Shown: positions 1-12,257 of the stretch, in pieces | How the letters are laid out: each line of letters begins with the position of its first letter | How positions within the stretch are numbered: position 1 is the stretch's first letter | Assembly (NCBI GenBank): GCA_018902385.1 | Contig: JABSSW010000007.1 | Location: 558,001 to 622,000, forward strand | Direction of reading: 5' to 3' | DNA from: Physcia stellaris | Taxonomy: Eukaryota; Ascomycota; Lecanoromycetes; Caliciales; Physciaceae | DNA length: 64,000 nt | The notes under the pieces: model-generated | What the model was told of the DNA's origin: nothing | Seen by the model: the letters and a program-made list of their open reading frames with translations, nothing else | Databases searched by the model: none | Made by a program: the position numbers and the translations under genes

Positions 1-3000
1 TAGGGACTCGGAAACCCTGACAACCTCTTTAAGGTGGTTCGCGATCTCGTCATATTCAGACTCAAAAGTTCGTGTTAATGCCAAAGCGCGCATTCTTGAC
101 TTCCAGTAATGGCGAAGCTCAAACGCAGTCTGTAAGTATATTTGATCCTCACGGGTAAGTTCCTGCGGGTCTTGCTCTCTAGCCGTATTTGTAGCATCGG
201 GTCCTGTCCAGTCCTTGCTATAGGGAGCCATGGACTTAGCAATGTTGTCGGGAACAGTGCACAAATCATCCTTTTGAAGGAAATCCATTACAACGTTATT
301 GTCAAGGACGTCTTTGTCGCAATGTATTATCATGCGGATAACTTCGTCGACAGAAGCCTGAGAAAACTTTGCTAGTGAGATTTGGAAGTTGCGCATGAGG
401 TCGGATGAGATAATTTGCTTCTTGTCAGACTTTTTGCCTCCACCACCGCCAATTTTCTTGATTTCTTTGGCAAGGAAAAGTTTCTCAACTTCATCCAGAA
501 CACCCTTCTTCGACAATTCCATATACTTCTCCTCTTTCGATGCAGCGGTAGGAGTATGTGTGGCCCAGACAGTGACTTGAGGCGCATCGACCTTCTCCCA
601 ATGGAGGGCCTTGAGCTTCTTCTTGGGTCGAATGAAAGGGAGGCCAAGGGTAGGAGCAGAATTGTAATGATGTTGCGGATGAGGAAGATAGCCACCTTTC
701 ATTGCTCCAGGGAGTGGAGGCGCACCAGGCGTAGGCGGAGGTGGCGGACCCATTGATCCAAAGCCACGAGCTGATGATGGTGTTGCAGGGGTCCCTGGCA
801 TTGGCGGAGGAGGAGGTGGTGGAGGAGGTGGACCGGAGGCAAAGCCCGGCATCGCGGGAGGAATTGCAGAAGGCGTTATTGAAGGAGGCGGCGGAGGGGG
901 AGGTGGAGGAGGTCCGGATTCGAAACCAGGCATAGTCGCTTGGGGAGCTTTGATCGGAGACTGTGGTGGCAAAGGCGGAGGAGGTGGAGGGGGCGGAGGA
1001 GGCGGTGGAGCCACTTCCGCGACGACCGGGGTGATCTTAGGTTCCGGTCTGGGAATTTCTTCATCTGATGGCGTTCTGGGCACATTGGACTCAAGGCTGG
1101 GATGCGACGGCCCAGTAGTAACACCGTCACCCTCTGAAGCTTCATCTTCACTAGCATCGTACCGCCTGACCTTGGCAGCAATTTCGCCCAAGAGTCCTGT
1201 TGCTTGCTTAGTGTTCATCTGAGGACGTCTCATCTCAATTAGTCGAGGCTTCTCATATATGACTGCATCGTCTCCTTCGCCCTCGACCTTGTAATTGAGC
1301 TCCTCGCTAGCTGCCAAAGCGTCTGCCGCAGCTCGCCTTGGCCCCTTGAACATCTTGCTGCGTGCTGTCGCAAAACTGCTACCACTGAAGCTTCTTGGCT
1401 TGAAGTCCTCTTCTTGGCCATCCATTTGTTCACGAAGCTCTCGAAGACGATCAGACGGACTTGCTTGTTGCCAGACTTTGCCTTCAAGCTTGCATTGAGT
1501 CTTTGCCCGCTCAAGCTGTGTCTCCAGGCGAGACATGAGTGCTTCGCGATCAAGTATACCCTGCATCTTCTTCGGATCTGTGGTTGCTAGAGTTTCTGGA
1601 ACGCCCTTCTTTGCCACACTTGCAGCAAAATCTTGTGCGTCTCTCAGCATTAGGTAGAGTTCCCTTGTCTCTAGCTCATTCCGCTGAAGCTCTTGTGCTC
1701 TTATTCGTTGCAGATCTGCTAGTTCGGCTTTCAAAGCCTCATTTTGCCGGCTCTGAAGCTCGATAATGGCGGCTTGCTCCTCCACTTGCTTCTGCATTTT
1801 AGCTACCAGACCGTCTGCGCCCATCTCTATCCTGGCTCGCATTTCATCCCTCTCAGCCATCGCTGAGTCGGCGATCTGCCGAGCCTCGACAGACTCATCA
1901 AGGGCTTGACGGGCTTCCGAATCAGTATGTAGTCTATCGAGGAGGCTTTGAACAGAGAAATTGAGACTTTGCTTGAGATCCATGTCTGGTAGCCTCCGAT
2001 CCATAGCAACGTAGCTGAGCATAGCATCTACCAATTGGAACATACGCAGGCGGTCCTCTCCGTCGCTGTCTCGAATAAGAAGCATATGCTGCATAGCGGA
2101 GAGGAAGTAATCTTGTGACCGGCTTCCCTGGACCTTCGACATGATAGCTTCCACGATCTGTGCTGGATCGTGCATATCAGCTACCTCTTTCCCAATGCTA
2201 TCTCTCATGTTATCGTTCTCCCGCTGTAAGAGATCTTCATAATCGATAGCTTCGTTCTCCCGATACCGGTCTATCTGCTTATCAATGACCTCGTACTGGA
2301 AGCCCTCCATTTTGGTTAATATCCTCTTGATACCACATGACGTAAACTGGGCCCGTATATGACATCTCAACTGCAAGTCCTGTTCAGGAGCATCGATGAT
2401 CATGTTCAGCAGGAACAAAGAAGCCACAGCGTATTCCATTAGGAGGTTCTCCATGCCGATACCTCCACTGCGGACTTCCTCGCTGGCACCAACCAAGCTA
2501 CCCATTTTGCCGCGGCCGTCTATGGTGACCTCGACGATCCGCATCCATGCGTCAAAGCGACCATTTTCGCCTTGCTGATTCTTAACAAAGTCCATGGCTT
2601 GAAGTACCTTTCGGTGCCCCTCGCCCTCCGCCCAATGGCATAGAAAGGTTAGTACTTCGCTGACAAGCTTTCGGGTAGTCAAACGGGGAGATATTAGGGA
2701 GGTCGCAAGAGATATAATCACTTGTTGATGTAGTAGTGCATCGTCGGCACCATACTTGTTGTTCATAAGAGCCTTCAGGCATTTGATTATATCGTACTCC
2801 TTGTCGAGGTCTTTTTCGCTGGTTGTTCCTGATGCGGGCGCTGGGCCCTGACCTTGTCGACGATTGATCTTTGCGAGAGTATTCGTTAAAGCTACTTGTC
2901 CTTGCGCTTCAACAAAAGATTTCACCCAGCTACATATCATTAGCCATATACATAGACAGCGAAGCAACTTTGGATCCTCCATCATGAAATTCTGAGTACA

Positions 3001-4337
3001 ATCCCAGGGATGGCACTTTCCGCCTCAGCTTAGTGTTATAGACCTCTCAAATAGATGCGGAAGTGTCTCAACGAAACAAAGCCTAGCGCAAAGACGCGAG
3101 CAAGCATATCACTCATGTGAGGCACACAACAACGGAATCGAATAAACACGTACCTTATGGGCTGTGTCCTGAGACTCACGCTAAGACTTCCAAGCTGCTT
3201 TGGTGTTATTGAGTCGTTCATCACCCTCCTAACGTACCACTCTGGGCTTCCCTCCTCGTCGGATCTTGAAAGTATGCCCGCACTTCCATCATTGCTCAAG
3301 ACCGTCTGTCTGGCCGCTTGCCTTCTCTTTCGCTCTCCTTGCCATTCCGTCAATTTGTCATTATGTACCAAGGTCCATTTCTTAGCCGCTGGATATGCCT
3401 CCATCTGCCTCTTAGCTTGTTCAGGAAGATGGTGCCAGGCACGCTTGTTCATCAGTTCAACGAACTGAGCCTCCACAATCCTATCATCACTAGGCCGCTG
3501 CAGATTGAAACCTTCCGGGGTGAAAGATGCTGTAGAGCTGAAGCCTGCCGGCTGCTGTGGGGTCCAACCAGGCTGATAGCTCGATTGGCGACCTGCTGTG
3601 CTCGGACGTGCATCAATCGCTGTGCGAGACGAGTTATCAGAGGAGAAGATGCTAGATCCCCGGGTGGCCGAAGAAATTGATGACTTGATACTAGCCTGAT
3701 CAAAAGATCTCCTATGACTGGACGCGGTGTCACCGGTGGAGACTGAATTGACTGTTCCATGGTTACCATTTGGAATGAATGTAGCATCACCGATGGCTGG
3801 AAATTGTATGTTTTTTGTATTCCTGTCGCGTGACGAGAGGAGAGAGGAGAGGGGCTTGTGGTGCGGAGGAGGTCGTGGACCGCTCAACTGTGAGGGCGCA
3901 TTTGTTTGTGCATTTGGAGGATCCCATGCGGGGTACTGGTGGTAGTCTTGTCCACCTTTGCTGAGGTGATGGGGTAGCGGTTCTTTGCGAGAGGGCATTT
4001 TGTCGTTCTTCGGTAAATAATCCACTGAGATTGGTGTTCTCCCATCTGCGGCAACACTATCGTACGGTATCGAAGTGATGACTCCAGCCGTCATTGACAG
4101 GCCTGTTGTATCCTCATTTCCAACCTCGAACGAAGAATTCGAATTTTGGTGTGAATACCTGGAGGAGCGAGAGCCATTGGTGCTGCTAGATGCGCTCGGG
4201 ACCTGCAGTATGGAACCCCCGTCAATTTGGTCTTGAAAATCTGGAGTGCGTTCCTTGTGTATTTTCCGACCGAAAAATGACCGCCCACCCGAAGACTGCC
4301 TCGACTTGCTATCAACGGGCGGCGTTGTCGAAGGCAT
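1..4337 (-). CDS. sepA: Formin, SepA/Bni1 type (3' end cut by window edge)
   Basis: Nucleates and elongates unbranched actin cables at hyphal tips and septa under Rho-GTPase control. The start at 4337 opens a Ser-rich N-terminus (MPSTTPPVDSK, then GGRSFFGRKIHKER) typical of filamentous-fungal SepA. Exon 1 is 4337-3154; a 224-nt GT-AG intron (3153-2930) splits the GTPase-binding/FH3 region, and joining gives QPISWVKSFVEAQGQVALTN, a strongly conserved formin stretch. Exon 2 stays open from 2929 to base 1. The FH1 region lies about 1010-735 and holds several long polyproline tracts (read on + as GGAGGTGGA-type runs). The FH2 domain fills roughly 700-1, and its last visible residues are SEYDEIANHLKEVVRVSESL. 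The FH2 C-terminus and DAD lie outside the window. Family assignment is secure; the gene symbol follows Aspergillus usage. Confidence 0.95.
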
Positions 4338-5079
4338 CTCCGTGTCCCACTGACCCTATCTTCTTGTTGATACTGATGCGAGCATGGAGATCTGCTTAAC
4401 ACCAGCTTTCTCCACGGTCTTAAGAAGTATGTTAAACCGCAAAATCGTCAGAGGCTTTACTACAATTCCATAAGGCTGTTTCCCGTCGTCTGATTCCAGC
4501 TCTCGCTCTCAAACAAATAGATGGTCGCGCCGCTTTGCAGTGTTTGAGGATTTTCGCATCGTTGTGCTGGGAGGGATATCAAAGAGAGCAAAGAGAACCC
4601 AAATAAAGTCGGAATTTTCAGATCTGTTGTGAACAGCGTGGTCAACGGTGGTATTGGCAATATTGATTTCACTTCTGGACTGTGAAATACCAATCTACAT
4701 GTACAGGGGACGCCGAGGACGCTTTGCGGTATTCTATTTTTAACCAAACCAAATGCAGCCTAACTCCGGCCGTCTCTGTACCTTGCTGAACTCTGTGGCT
4801 TAAAGTACATGTAGAGCTTCTCACATCAGCGTCCGACTCGTCATACCTGATCTGAAGAGGAAGCTGTCTTCATCCAACCTCCAATGACCCGAACTCCCCG
4901 CCTGCAGACTCCTCGCTACGCCACAAGCGAAAACCCGCAGAAATCTTCCGACTACACCTGACACGTGAAAACGGCAAACATCACTCACTGCAATACAAAC
5001 CATAGTCAGTTCCAACGATGCCTTCGATGGTGCTTTGAAATACGATATCGAAGCACAGCTCGCTTGCATCATGAATTGG

Positions 5080-5730
5080 AAAGTAAATCTACACTTTACC
5101 CCTCAATCCAGGCAGCCTGTACTCACATACGCCTAGTCCCTCCTGCTTCCACCCCTCTTCGCCCTACTTCTGTATCTACTATCGGTCTATATCCTCCTTC
5201 CATTACTTTACCGCTGGCGTTTACGCCGTCAAGCCAGTCGGCAGACGCTCGCACAATCCATTTCGGACCGTCTTCCCTCCTCAATCACGAATCGCTTCCC
5301 TTCTACAGACCGTCTCACTTCCTTCTTTGGGTCTAGGCGCAGCAGCGAATCCAGCGGAGCCTCTCTTCTGGGAGATGAAGAGCTGGAAGAAGGGTTCAAT
5401 GGCTTGGGTCAAGAGGTGAACGGGGAGGCAGCTGATGGAGGGAGATTAAGCAGAGACCTAGAGAGAGGATTCAGGGATGAAAGTGACAGTGATGAGGAAG
5501 ACCTCAGAGGAGGAAGAGGCAGACCAGCTAGGAGTTGAGGGTTTGAACGGAGGAGGATAAGAAACCATCGATTTCATGACCAAAGTGACTGGTCCGGAAT
5601 CCTTCCTTCACCGGGAGTAACTCGTCAGTCCAGCCGTTGAACCCGTGTTGATCGATATCAGCTCGACAGTGTTCAAGCTTGCCGCAAAAACCCTGGCTGG
5701 AGTGTAAGGTTTATAATAAGCTGAGCAACA
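5080..5730 (+). pseudogene. Possible degraded coding remnant in the formin-MAK16 spacer
   Basis: The 1.79-kb spacer 4338-6124 has no intact gene, but 5080-5730 reads like decayed protein-coding DNA. One frame (about 5290-5537) gives a Ser-rich stretch followed by an acidic one (SFFGSRRSSESSGASLL, then LERGFRDESDSDEEDL). A second frame (about 5568-5720) gives TIDFMTKVTGPESFLHRE, then an in-frame TAA, then LIDISSTVFKLAAKTLAGV. The biased composition and the need for a frame change plus a stop suggest a pseudogene. No family was recognised, no start is convincing, and an unusual spliced gene is not excluded. The rest of the spacer shows nothing. Confidence 0.3.
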
Positions 5731-6124
5731 CTAAAGAGAAGGAAGACGTCCCAAGCGGGCAGCAAGACAAACAGCAAGCAGGCACCAATTAATCATGGTG
5801 GCGAGTAAGCAAGATAAAAAGGAGACACAAATGTTGTGGGTGAAGTCGATAGATTTCCCCACGGTTTTCGAAATAGGGACAATCATGTGGGACAACATCG
5901 AGGGGGTCGTAGTTCGGGGCCTACATTGAGGTACATCTTAATCCAATCCTGGACATATGAATCGGTAGTCTTTTCACGCTGTCATATCCTGACCTGATCT
6001 GTCTTTCTGATATTGACTGCCTATTTTGGAGGGATCCGTAGCGCGAATTGAGCTTCAAAGCGGTTTCTACCAAAGGTTTATGCAAGCATCACCTTACAGC
6101 TTTGTGGTTATGACATATTCTAGT

Positions 6125-7174
6125 CTACCGGGCAAGGACTGCTTCGCGCAACGGTTCCTCTGCAGTATTCTCATACTCAATCTCCACTTTCGGTCCCTTT
6201 ACCCCCCTCTTAGGTGGTGGCAGCTTTCCGCCCCTTCGCTTCATTCCAGCAGCAGGCTTCTTAGGCGTATAGTCTTGCTCCTGACTGTTGTCTTCGCTGC
6301 TACCAGTCCCGTCGTCCTCATCTTCTGAGCCACCATCATCCTCACCACTCTCGCCACCTAGCCAATTTTCCAGATCTCCTAAATCCTCTTCGTCCGTATC
6401 TTCAACGTCACTGACATACTCCGTCTCCCTCTCTAACTCTTCCTCGGCTTCAATTTCCTCCTCCTCGATGCCTTCGTCTAAGTCTTGATCTCTCTCTCCT
6501 TCGCCTCCTCGTTCCAGACCTCTGAGGACTTTCTTCCAAACGCCTTCCTCCACATTTAATGGTCGATCGCCATAGGCGCCGCTCCGCAATCGCTCAATCA
6601 GCTCCCTCTCGATCGCTCGCTCCAACTTGGCCGCCGCCTCTGCCTTTCGCTCTCTTGTCGCTTCTCTCCTTCTTACCTTCGGCGCCAGCTTCGGTACAAG
6701 CTTTTCTCCAAGCCTCTCCTCTTCCTTGACCAACCGTCTTGTCCGCATAGCAACTTGTGTCAGCCGTGTGAGGCGCTGCTTGCACTTATGGATGAGAAAC
6801 TTTGGCCAGTAGATCAATCGCTCGTCAATCTGCTCTAACGCCTTCGCATAATTTTGTGAAAGCTTAATGCGCTCCCACATCTTCGAAGGCATGTGCGCCC
6901 GCTCAATGGTCTTCATGTAAAGGTATAGAGTGCCCGTCTCGGGGTTTGGGCGGATGGTGGCATAGCGAGAGTTGGCGAGAGGACAGGATTGGCGGTTACA
7001 AAGACCGGTGACATTGTGCTCGTTTCGACAAAAATTTTGCTGCTTTGGGGTTCTGTGAAGGTAGCAAATTTAGCAAATCTAAATATTTGTCGTTGGATTT
7101 GTGAAGGCTCACTTGAGTTTGAAGGAGCAGAACTGCTGATTGATGACTTGCCACACGATCTCGTCTGATGCCAT
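6125..7174 (-). CDS. mak16: MAK16 ribosome biogenesis protein
   Basis: Nucleolar factor required for 60S subunit assembly. Exon 1 (7174-7113) encodes MASDEIVWQVINQQFCSFKL, matching the invariant N-terminus of the family. A 60-nt intron (7112-7053, donor GTGAGC) separates it from exon 2 (7052-6125), which continues with QNFCRNEHNVTGLCNRQSCP (the cysteine-rich L28e-like part) and LYLYMKTIERAHMPSKMWER. The C-terminal third is acidic (Glu/Asp runs around residues 185-275) and ends in a Lys/Arg/Pro-rich tail, as expected. Product is about 329 aa, near the family's usual length. It is divergent from MSS1 with only 284 bp between start codons. Identification is very secure. Confidence 0.96.
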
Positions 7175-7458
7175 TTTGGGCGGCTAACTGTAGGTCACCT
7201 CTACTCTGTCTAATGGACATGTAGTAGAGGGTATTATCCACTAGGACTTTGCGTGGGGTTTCAAAATTCTTCAATTCTTTCAGTGAGGGCAAACCGACCA
7301 CGCTAAGATTGAGGGACTAGCCGCTTTTGGCCCGTGCCGGTTCAGGGAAGTGGTCTCGGTGGTCTCGAGAACCACCAGGGCTCCAGAGTTTTGATATCCC
7401 ATACTGGTAGACATGATCTGATGGCGATGTCGACGAATCACTGAGTCTCGGCAATAGT
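7175..7458. promoter_or_regulatory. Bidirectional promoter region MAK16 / MSS1
   Basis: This 284-bp gap separates two divergent start codons, so both promoters must lie within it or overlap the 5' ends of the genes. No individual binding site was assigned. The inference rests on gene orientation and spacing only. Confidence 0.55.
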
Positions 7459-9346
7459 ATGAGATATGGTCTTCCTCGTCTACGAATCACTATCTTCAGA
7501 ACCTCCTCTACAGGATACCTATTCAAACCTTGGGTTCCAAGGTTTGGTAGCTATCGACATGTCTCAATACTCCAGCAATACGCTGGGCGGGTTCAACCTT
7601 CTGGGCCTCAATTGATGAGATCCAACAGCAATAGAAGCTCTTCAAGGGTTGCCAGTGAATCTAGTCCAACAATCTATGCGCTTTCTACAGCCCCAGGAAG
7701 AGCTGCCATTGCGATTATTAGGGTGTCCGGCCCAGAGTGTCTTAAAGTATGAAATTACAACCAGTCCAGTATATCAAAGGCTAACGCATATAGATTTATC
7801 ATGCTCTTTGTCCCAATAAACCCTATCCTAAGCCACGTCAGGCGGTACTGAGAACCTTATACGACCCATCAGATTCCTCGCAAAAATTAGACGCAAATGC
7901 TCTAGTTCTCTTCTTCCCTGCTCCACAAACTGCCACTGGGGAGGACGTACTCGAACTTCACATTCACGGCGGTAATGCTGTGGTGAAGGCTATCCTCGCA
8001 GCCATTCCACGGGCGAGCCAAGCGAACATTCGCTACGCTGAGCCCGGAGAATTCACCCGTCGGGCTTTTTACAATAATAGGCTTGATCTTACCGAAGTCG
8101 AAGCACTGGGAGATACTCTTGCAGCGGAAACAGAGCAACAACGACAACTGGCCGTTAGAGGCTCCTCGAACGCCCTGGGGCAACAATATGAGGAGTGGAG
8201 ACAAAATCTTCTGTACGCTCGAGGCGAGCTGGAAGCTCTGATCGACTTTTCCGAGGACCAACAATTTGACGACGCGCCAGAAGCTCTTTATGCTTCAGTG
8301 ACCGAGCAAGTCAAGAGACTCAAAGATCTTGTGCAAACGAGCATCCAGAATGCCTTTCGTGGGGAGCTTCTGCGGAATGGAATCAGTGTCGCTCTAGTGG
8401 GTGCACCGAATGCCGGCAAGAGCTCTCTGTTGAACAGAATTGTCAGGCGAGAGGCTGCCATTGTTAGCAGAGAAGCTGGTACGACTCGAGATGTTGTTGA
8501 GGTTGGTGTTGACATTGGAGGCTATTTCTGTCGCTTCGGTGATCTCGCTGGTTTGCGGGCGTTATCTGAAACCACCATTCCGATCGGTGAGATTGAGAAA
8601 GAAGGCATGAGACGTGCCAAGGAACGTGCACTACGTGCCGATGTGGTCATTGTTGTTCTATGCGTTGAGGGCAATTCACAGCAAATACAGATATCTTCTG
8701 AGGTTGAAGAAGTATTGCGGGAGCTCGACCGTCAAAGGCAGGATGTCGTTTACGTTGTGAACAAAGCAGATTTACTCCCTTCTGCCGCCAACCACGACGC
8801 CATATCGCACAGCTTGTTGAATAATTTAATTGAGCATAACCTTCCGCCATCATCGCAGCCACCACTTATGGTATCCTGCATCGATGAACAGACCTCTATG
8901 AAGGCCAGGAAGATTCCCAGCGGATTACCAGACCTCATGGCCTGTCTGACTCGGTTATTCCAAAGCAAGACTGCTGTTGTGCTACCTGAACAAGCCCCTC
9001 CACCTGGATATTCTCACCGCCAAGATTCTTGGGCCGAGTCCCTTGGAGCAAGCGAACGTCATCGTCTGCTCCTCCAGCACTGTCTTTCTCATCTCGGAGA
9101 CTTCCTGGCCTGCACCCGTACGCAAGACATGGAAGCACCGAGTCATCTCGAGCACGCTGATATCGATGTCGTAGTAGCGGCTGAGAATCTACGTCAGGCT
9201 GCGGACTGTCTTGCTAGGATCACGGGCAAGGGAGAGGGTGGAGACGTGGAGGAGATTCTGGGGGTTGTCTTCGAGAAGTCCGCAATGAAAAATAGATGAG
9301 CTGTGTACGTAAGCTGACGGTTCTTAGGTTTTGTGTCGGAAAGTAA
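7459..9346 (+). CDS. mss1: Mitochondrial tRNA uridine-34 modification GTPase (MnmE/TrmE family)
   Basis: MnmE-family GTPase that, with the Mto1/GidA partner, modifies the wobble uridine of mitochondrial tRNAs. Exons by reading: 7459-7746, 7794-9277 and 9328-9346. The N-terminal folate-binding domain begins after a presumed targeting sequence (IYALSTAPGRAAIAIIRVSG at about residues 73-92). The G domain has P-loop GAPNAGKSS (~298-306), DLAG where the family usually has DTAG (~346), and NKAD (~418-421). Without the last exon the protein would end in a non-homologous tail; splicing 9278-9327 (donor GTCCGC, branch GCTGAC, acceptor TTAG) gives the terminal FEKFCVGK, the C-terminal Cys-containing signature of MnmE. 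Spliced product is 596 aa. Function is secure; the third exon is inferred from motif restoration and its donor is atypical. Confidence 0.93.
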
Positions 9347-11309
9347 AAGCCATTGCTTGACGCGATACACTGGAATCCTCAACAGTCTACCTACTCCGTG
9401 CATGGAAAAGCTATGTGATCTGCTACTGTAACATGTGTTTCTCTACTTCGACTAAAGACAGATTGCTTGTTTCAGTCACGATTTCGAACCTTGGACGAAT
9501 GTTAGCACATAATGTGCCAAATCTCTTTGTCAAATACTGCCTGATAACGCTACTACTAGAGACTCAAGGTGCCAGACTTATCAGAAGTACAATCCAAGGC
9601 ACAATCGTGTTCACCGGATGGCAAAAATGCATGAGTTCTTGGAGCCGAAAGGGCTGCCGTCATTCTATCAGACATGTGAAAGCGATGGAGGTCGAGTTCG
9701 GAGTGCCGCGGCAGGCTCATCTCTTCTCTACCTGTACAGCTGAATCTACTGGGCTTCTCGAGTGCACTGGAACACTCGAGTCTGGATTGACTTTGACCTT
9801 TCGTTGTTCTACTTCATACCAGCCAAACCTTGGTTGGTGGTCCGGCTTCGCATGTTTACTCGTATTCCCGCGAGGCATCATCTACACCCTGCTGTCCACT
9901 CCACAAAACAACCTCGATAGCGGGCAGAGTGTATTCCACGCGTGGCATAGAGTTTCCGGTCTGACTCCATGCCTTGGACACTCAGGATTTTCATCTGGGG
10001 CCTTGTACCTATATCGCCACTTTCGATCTTAGCTTGCTTTGGCCCTAACCCTGAATTCACGTTTATGGCGGGCGGAGAACTCCGCGGTGACTCGGTGGAA
10101 ATTCGATAATTTCCATGGACGAGCTTCTCCGTCTTCTTCGCACATGACATTCAGCTGCCCAGTGCGTGCGTTGGCCAGCGGTCGCCTCTCCAGCGAACAA
10201 TGTTTTGCAGGTCGGGCCGATCGATGGGAGCTGGGCTAGCTACTAGTGGAGGCAAAACCTACCCGTTAGAGTTCTTTTTCCTTTGCGCCGCTTCCTAGCC
10301 TATCAGACGGCCGATCTTCGCCACAGTGACAGCTTCTGGCACGGAGTTTTGGCGACGAATCCTTTGCCGCAGGGTCGGAACTCTGTTTCAACCCAACTTC
10401 AAACACCATGGTCCAAACCTCACACTCGAAGACACTGAAGATTTTTAAGCTCAAGGACGAGATGGATGGACAGACAATGGATGGCAGCAGCACCTATCTT
10501 TATGATCGAAAAGGGCGGCGTCCATGATCCAGCCACTCGTGAAGCCATTTCAGGTACCCGATATCTAGCTCTGCCAAGAAGAGGATTTAGCTCAAGCGGC
10601 TAACCTTGATTGGACTTTGCGCGCACGACTAACCTCATAGCTTTGGAAAACCTGCTTGGCCAGACCGGACAATCCAGTTTTCAACTTGTCAATTGGCTGC
10701 CGCAGCATCTTGGAGTCCCGATGGTGGAAGGCCTCATGCTCGTCCCACTGCTGATGCTCAGGTTTAACCGTTGACAGGATTTGTGAACCCGGTGTTGAGC
10801 GCTGGCATGAATGGCAGGATGGCCTGAAAATAGATCTATTGGATGATCACGAAGATGGCCAGAGTGAGGCGGTAGTTGTACAAGATCTGCATCGATGTGC
10901 AGCTGATGATTGGATGGATGAGAGCAATACGGGGTCCAGTATGCAATCTCGTTACATTGGACTCCAAATAGCGTGACGACAATTGTTTGGCAAGTGCGAC
11001 CTGACCCCTTTCGCGCCCAGTTGCCAGGGTCGATGACCAGGGTCGGCATCTTGCCGTCTCATGTTTGGCCTTTGGCCGTCACGGAGCGAATCAATTTGCA
11101 CGGACCTAATTTCGACTAGCTTCCCATCAACTTTTATTCTTCCCTCTCCGTCAAGTCGCGAAACATCCAAAGCTTTTCCCTCTCCCCATCTTCACCTGCC
11201 AAACTTCTCTTACCAAGCATCAACACCAAGCTTTGCCTCGTGTTGTAGTCTTCCTTGACATCGTTACCACTCTTCAAGCCCACTTTCATCGCTTTAATCC
11301 TCATTCAAG
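9347..11309. other. Spacer without a supported gene
   Basis: Nearly 2 kb between MSS1 and the CFEM gene. A 205-codon open frame (9415-10032) and shorter ones on the other strand have no recognisable domain, no splice support and unbiased composition, so they are treated as chance. A small inverted repeat (CTCGAGTG at 9757-9764, CACTCGAG at 9773-9780) is present. The last ~250 bp (11060-11309) is rich in C/T and probably the promoter and 5' leader of the CFEM gene. Confidence 0.5.
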
Positions 11310-12257
11310 ATGAAGTCCTTCGTGGTAGCCGCCGCGCTCTTTGCCGGTGTCGCCGTCTCTCAAGACATCTCCCAGATCAACACCCTCCCGGATTGCGGCG
11401 TGAGTTCAATCACTTACTTCCATCTCATCGGAGCTTTGGCTAATGAATGTGTAGAAATTCTGCATCACCAGCATGCTCACCAAGATCAGTGGCTGCTCCC
11501 AAACCGACTTCGCCTGCTTGTGCAAGAATCCAGACTTCACTAACGGCATACACGACTGCACTGTCGAGTCTTGCCCCAAGGCAAGCGCTCAAGAGGTCGT
11601 CGCCGTCGGAACTTCTTTCTGCAGCTGTACGTATCAATCTTCTATTTCTTTCAATGTCTCGCTTACAGATCAATGTAGCCGTCAGCGGCGATAATTCGAC
11701 TGAGGCCTCCACCACCGTCACTGCCACTACATCTGGAACCAGCACACTCCTCCTTGCCACGGGTCCTGGCACCACCTCTACCATCGCCGGTGTGGCAGGA
11801 GCTGGATCTACCGGTAGACCGTCGGTTGGCAACTCCACAACTGGTGGCCTTGGCGCAGGCAACTCTACCGGTGTTGGAGCCGGTAACTCCACTATTGGTG
11901 GAGGCGCATTGAACGGCACGTCTGGCGGCAACAGCACTTCCGGAGGAAACAGCACCTCGGGAGGAAACAGCACCGCCGGTGGTCTTACAACCCTCACCAC
12001 CACGAACAGCGCTGGCGAGACCATTACCTCGACCGTAAGTTTCTTCTCCCACAACTTTACTTCTACAATTTTGCTAATTGACAACGCAGTCAACTGGCTC
12101 TGGAAGCTCATCCACCAGTGGCTCTGGCGAAGGAGCAGCAACCACCACTCCTGCCTCTGGCGGATCATCATCCTCGTCCGCTGGCGCGGCACCCACCGCT
12201 GTCGCGGCCGCCGGCTTCATGGGCTTCGCCGGAATTGCTGCTCTCGCCCTTCTGTAG
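11310..12257 (+). CDS. CFEM-domain GPI-anchored cell-surface protein
   Basis: Four exons: 11310-11399, 11455-11626, 11679-12034 and 12090-12257 (introns 55, 52 and 55 nt); product 261 aa. Residues 1-17 form a signal peptide (MKSFVVAAALFAGVAVS). The CFEM domain follows, with eight cysteines spaced as in the family: DC, FC, GC, the pair in FACLCKNP, DC, SC and FC; the Asp of TDFAC sits where heme-binding CFEM proteins have theirs. A Ser/Thr/Gly-rich stalk with repeated GNST N-glycosylation sequons comes next, and the protein ends in a hydrophobic segment (AAAGFMGFAGIAALALL), the GPI-attachment signal. Such proteins act in heme/iron capture, wall structure or host interaction; which role applies here cannot be told. 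Identification as CFEM-GPI is secure. Confidence 0.93.

Noticed and set aside
9757-9780. 8-bp inverted repeat (CTCGAGTG / CACTCGAG)
   Set aside because: Too short to be a terminator or transposon end and without context.
9415-10032. 205-codon open frame on +
   Set aside because: No recognised domain, no start context, no splice partners; codon use looks random.
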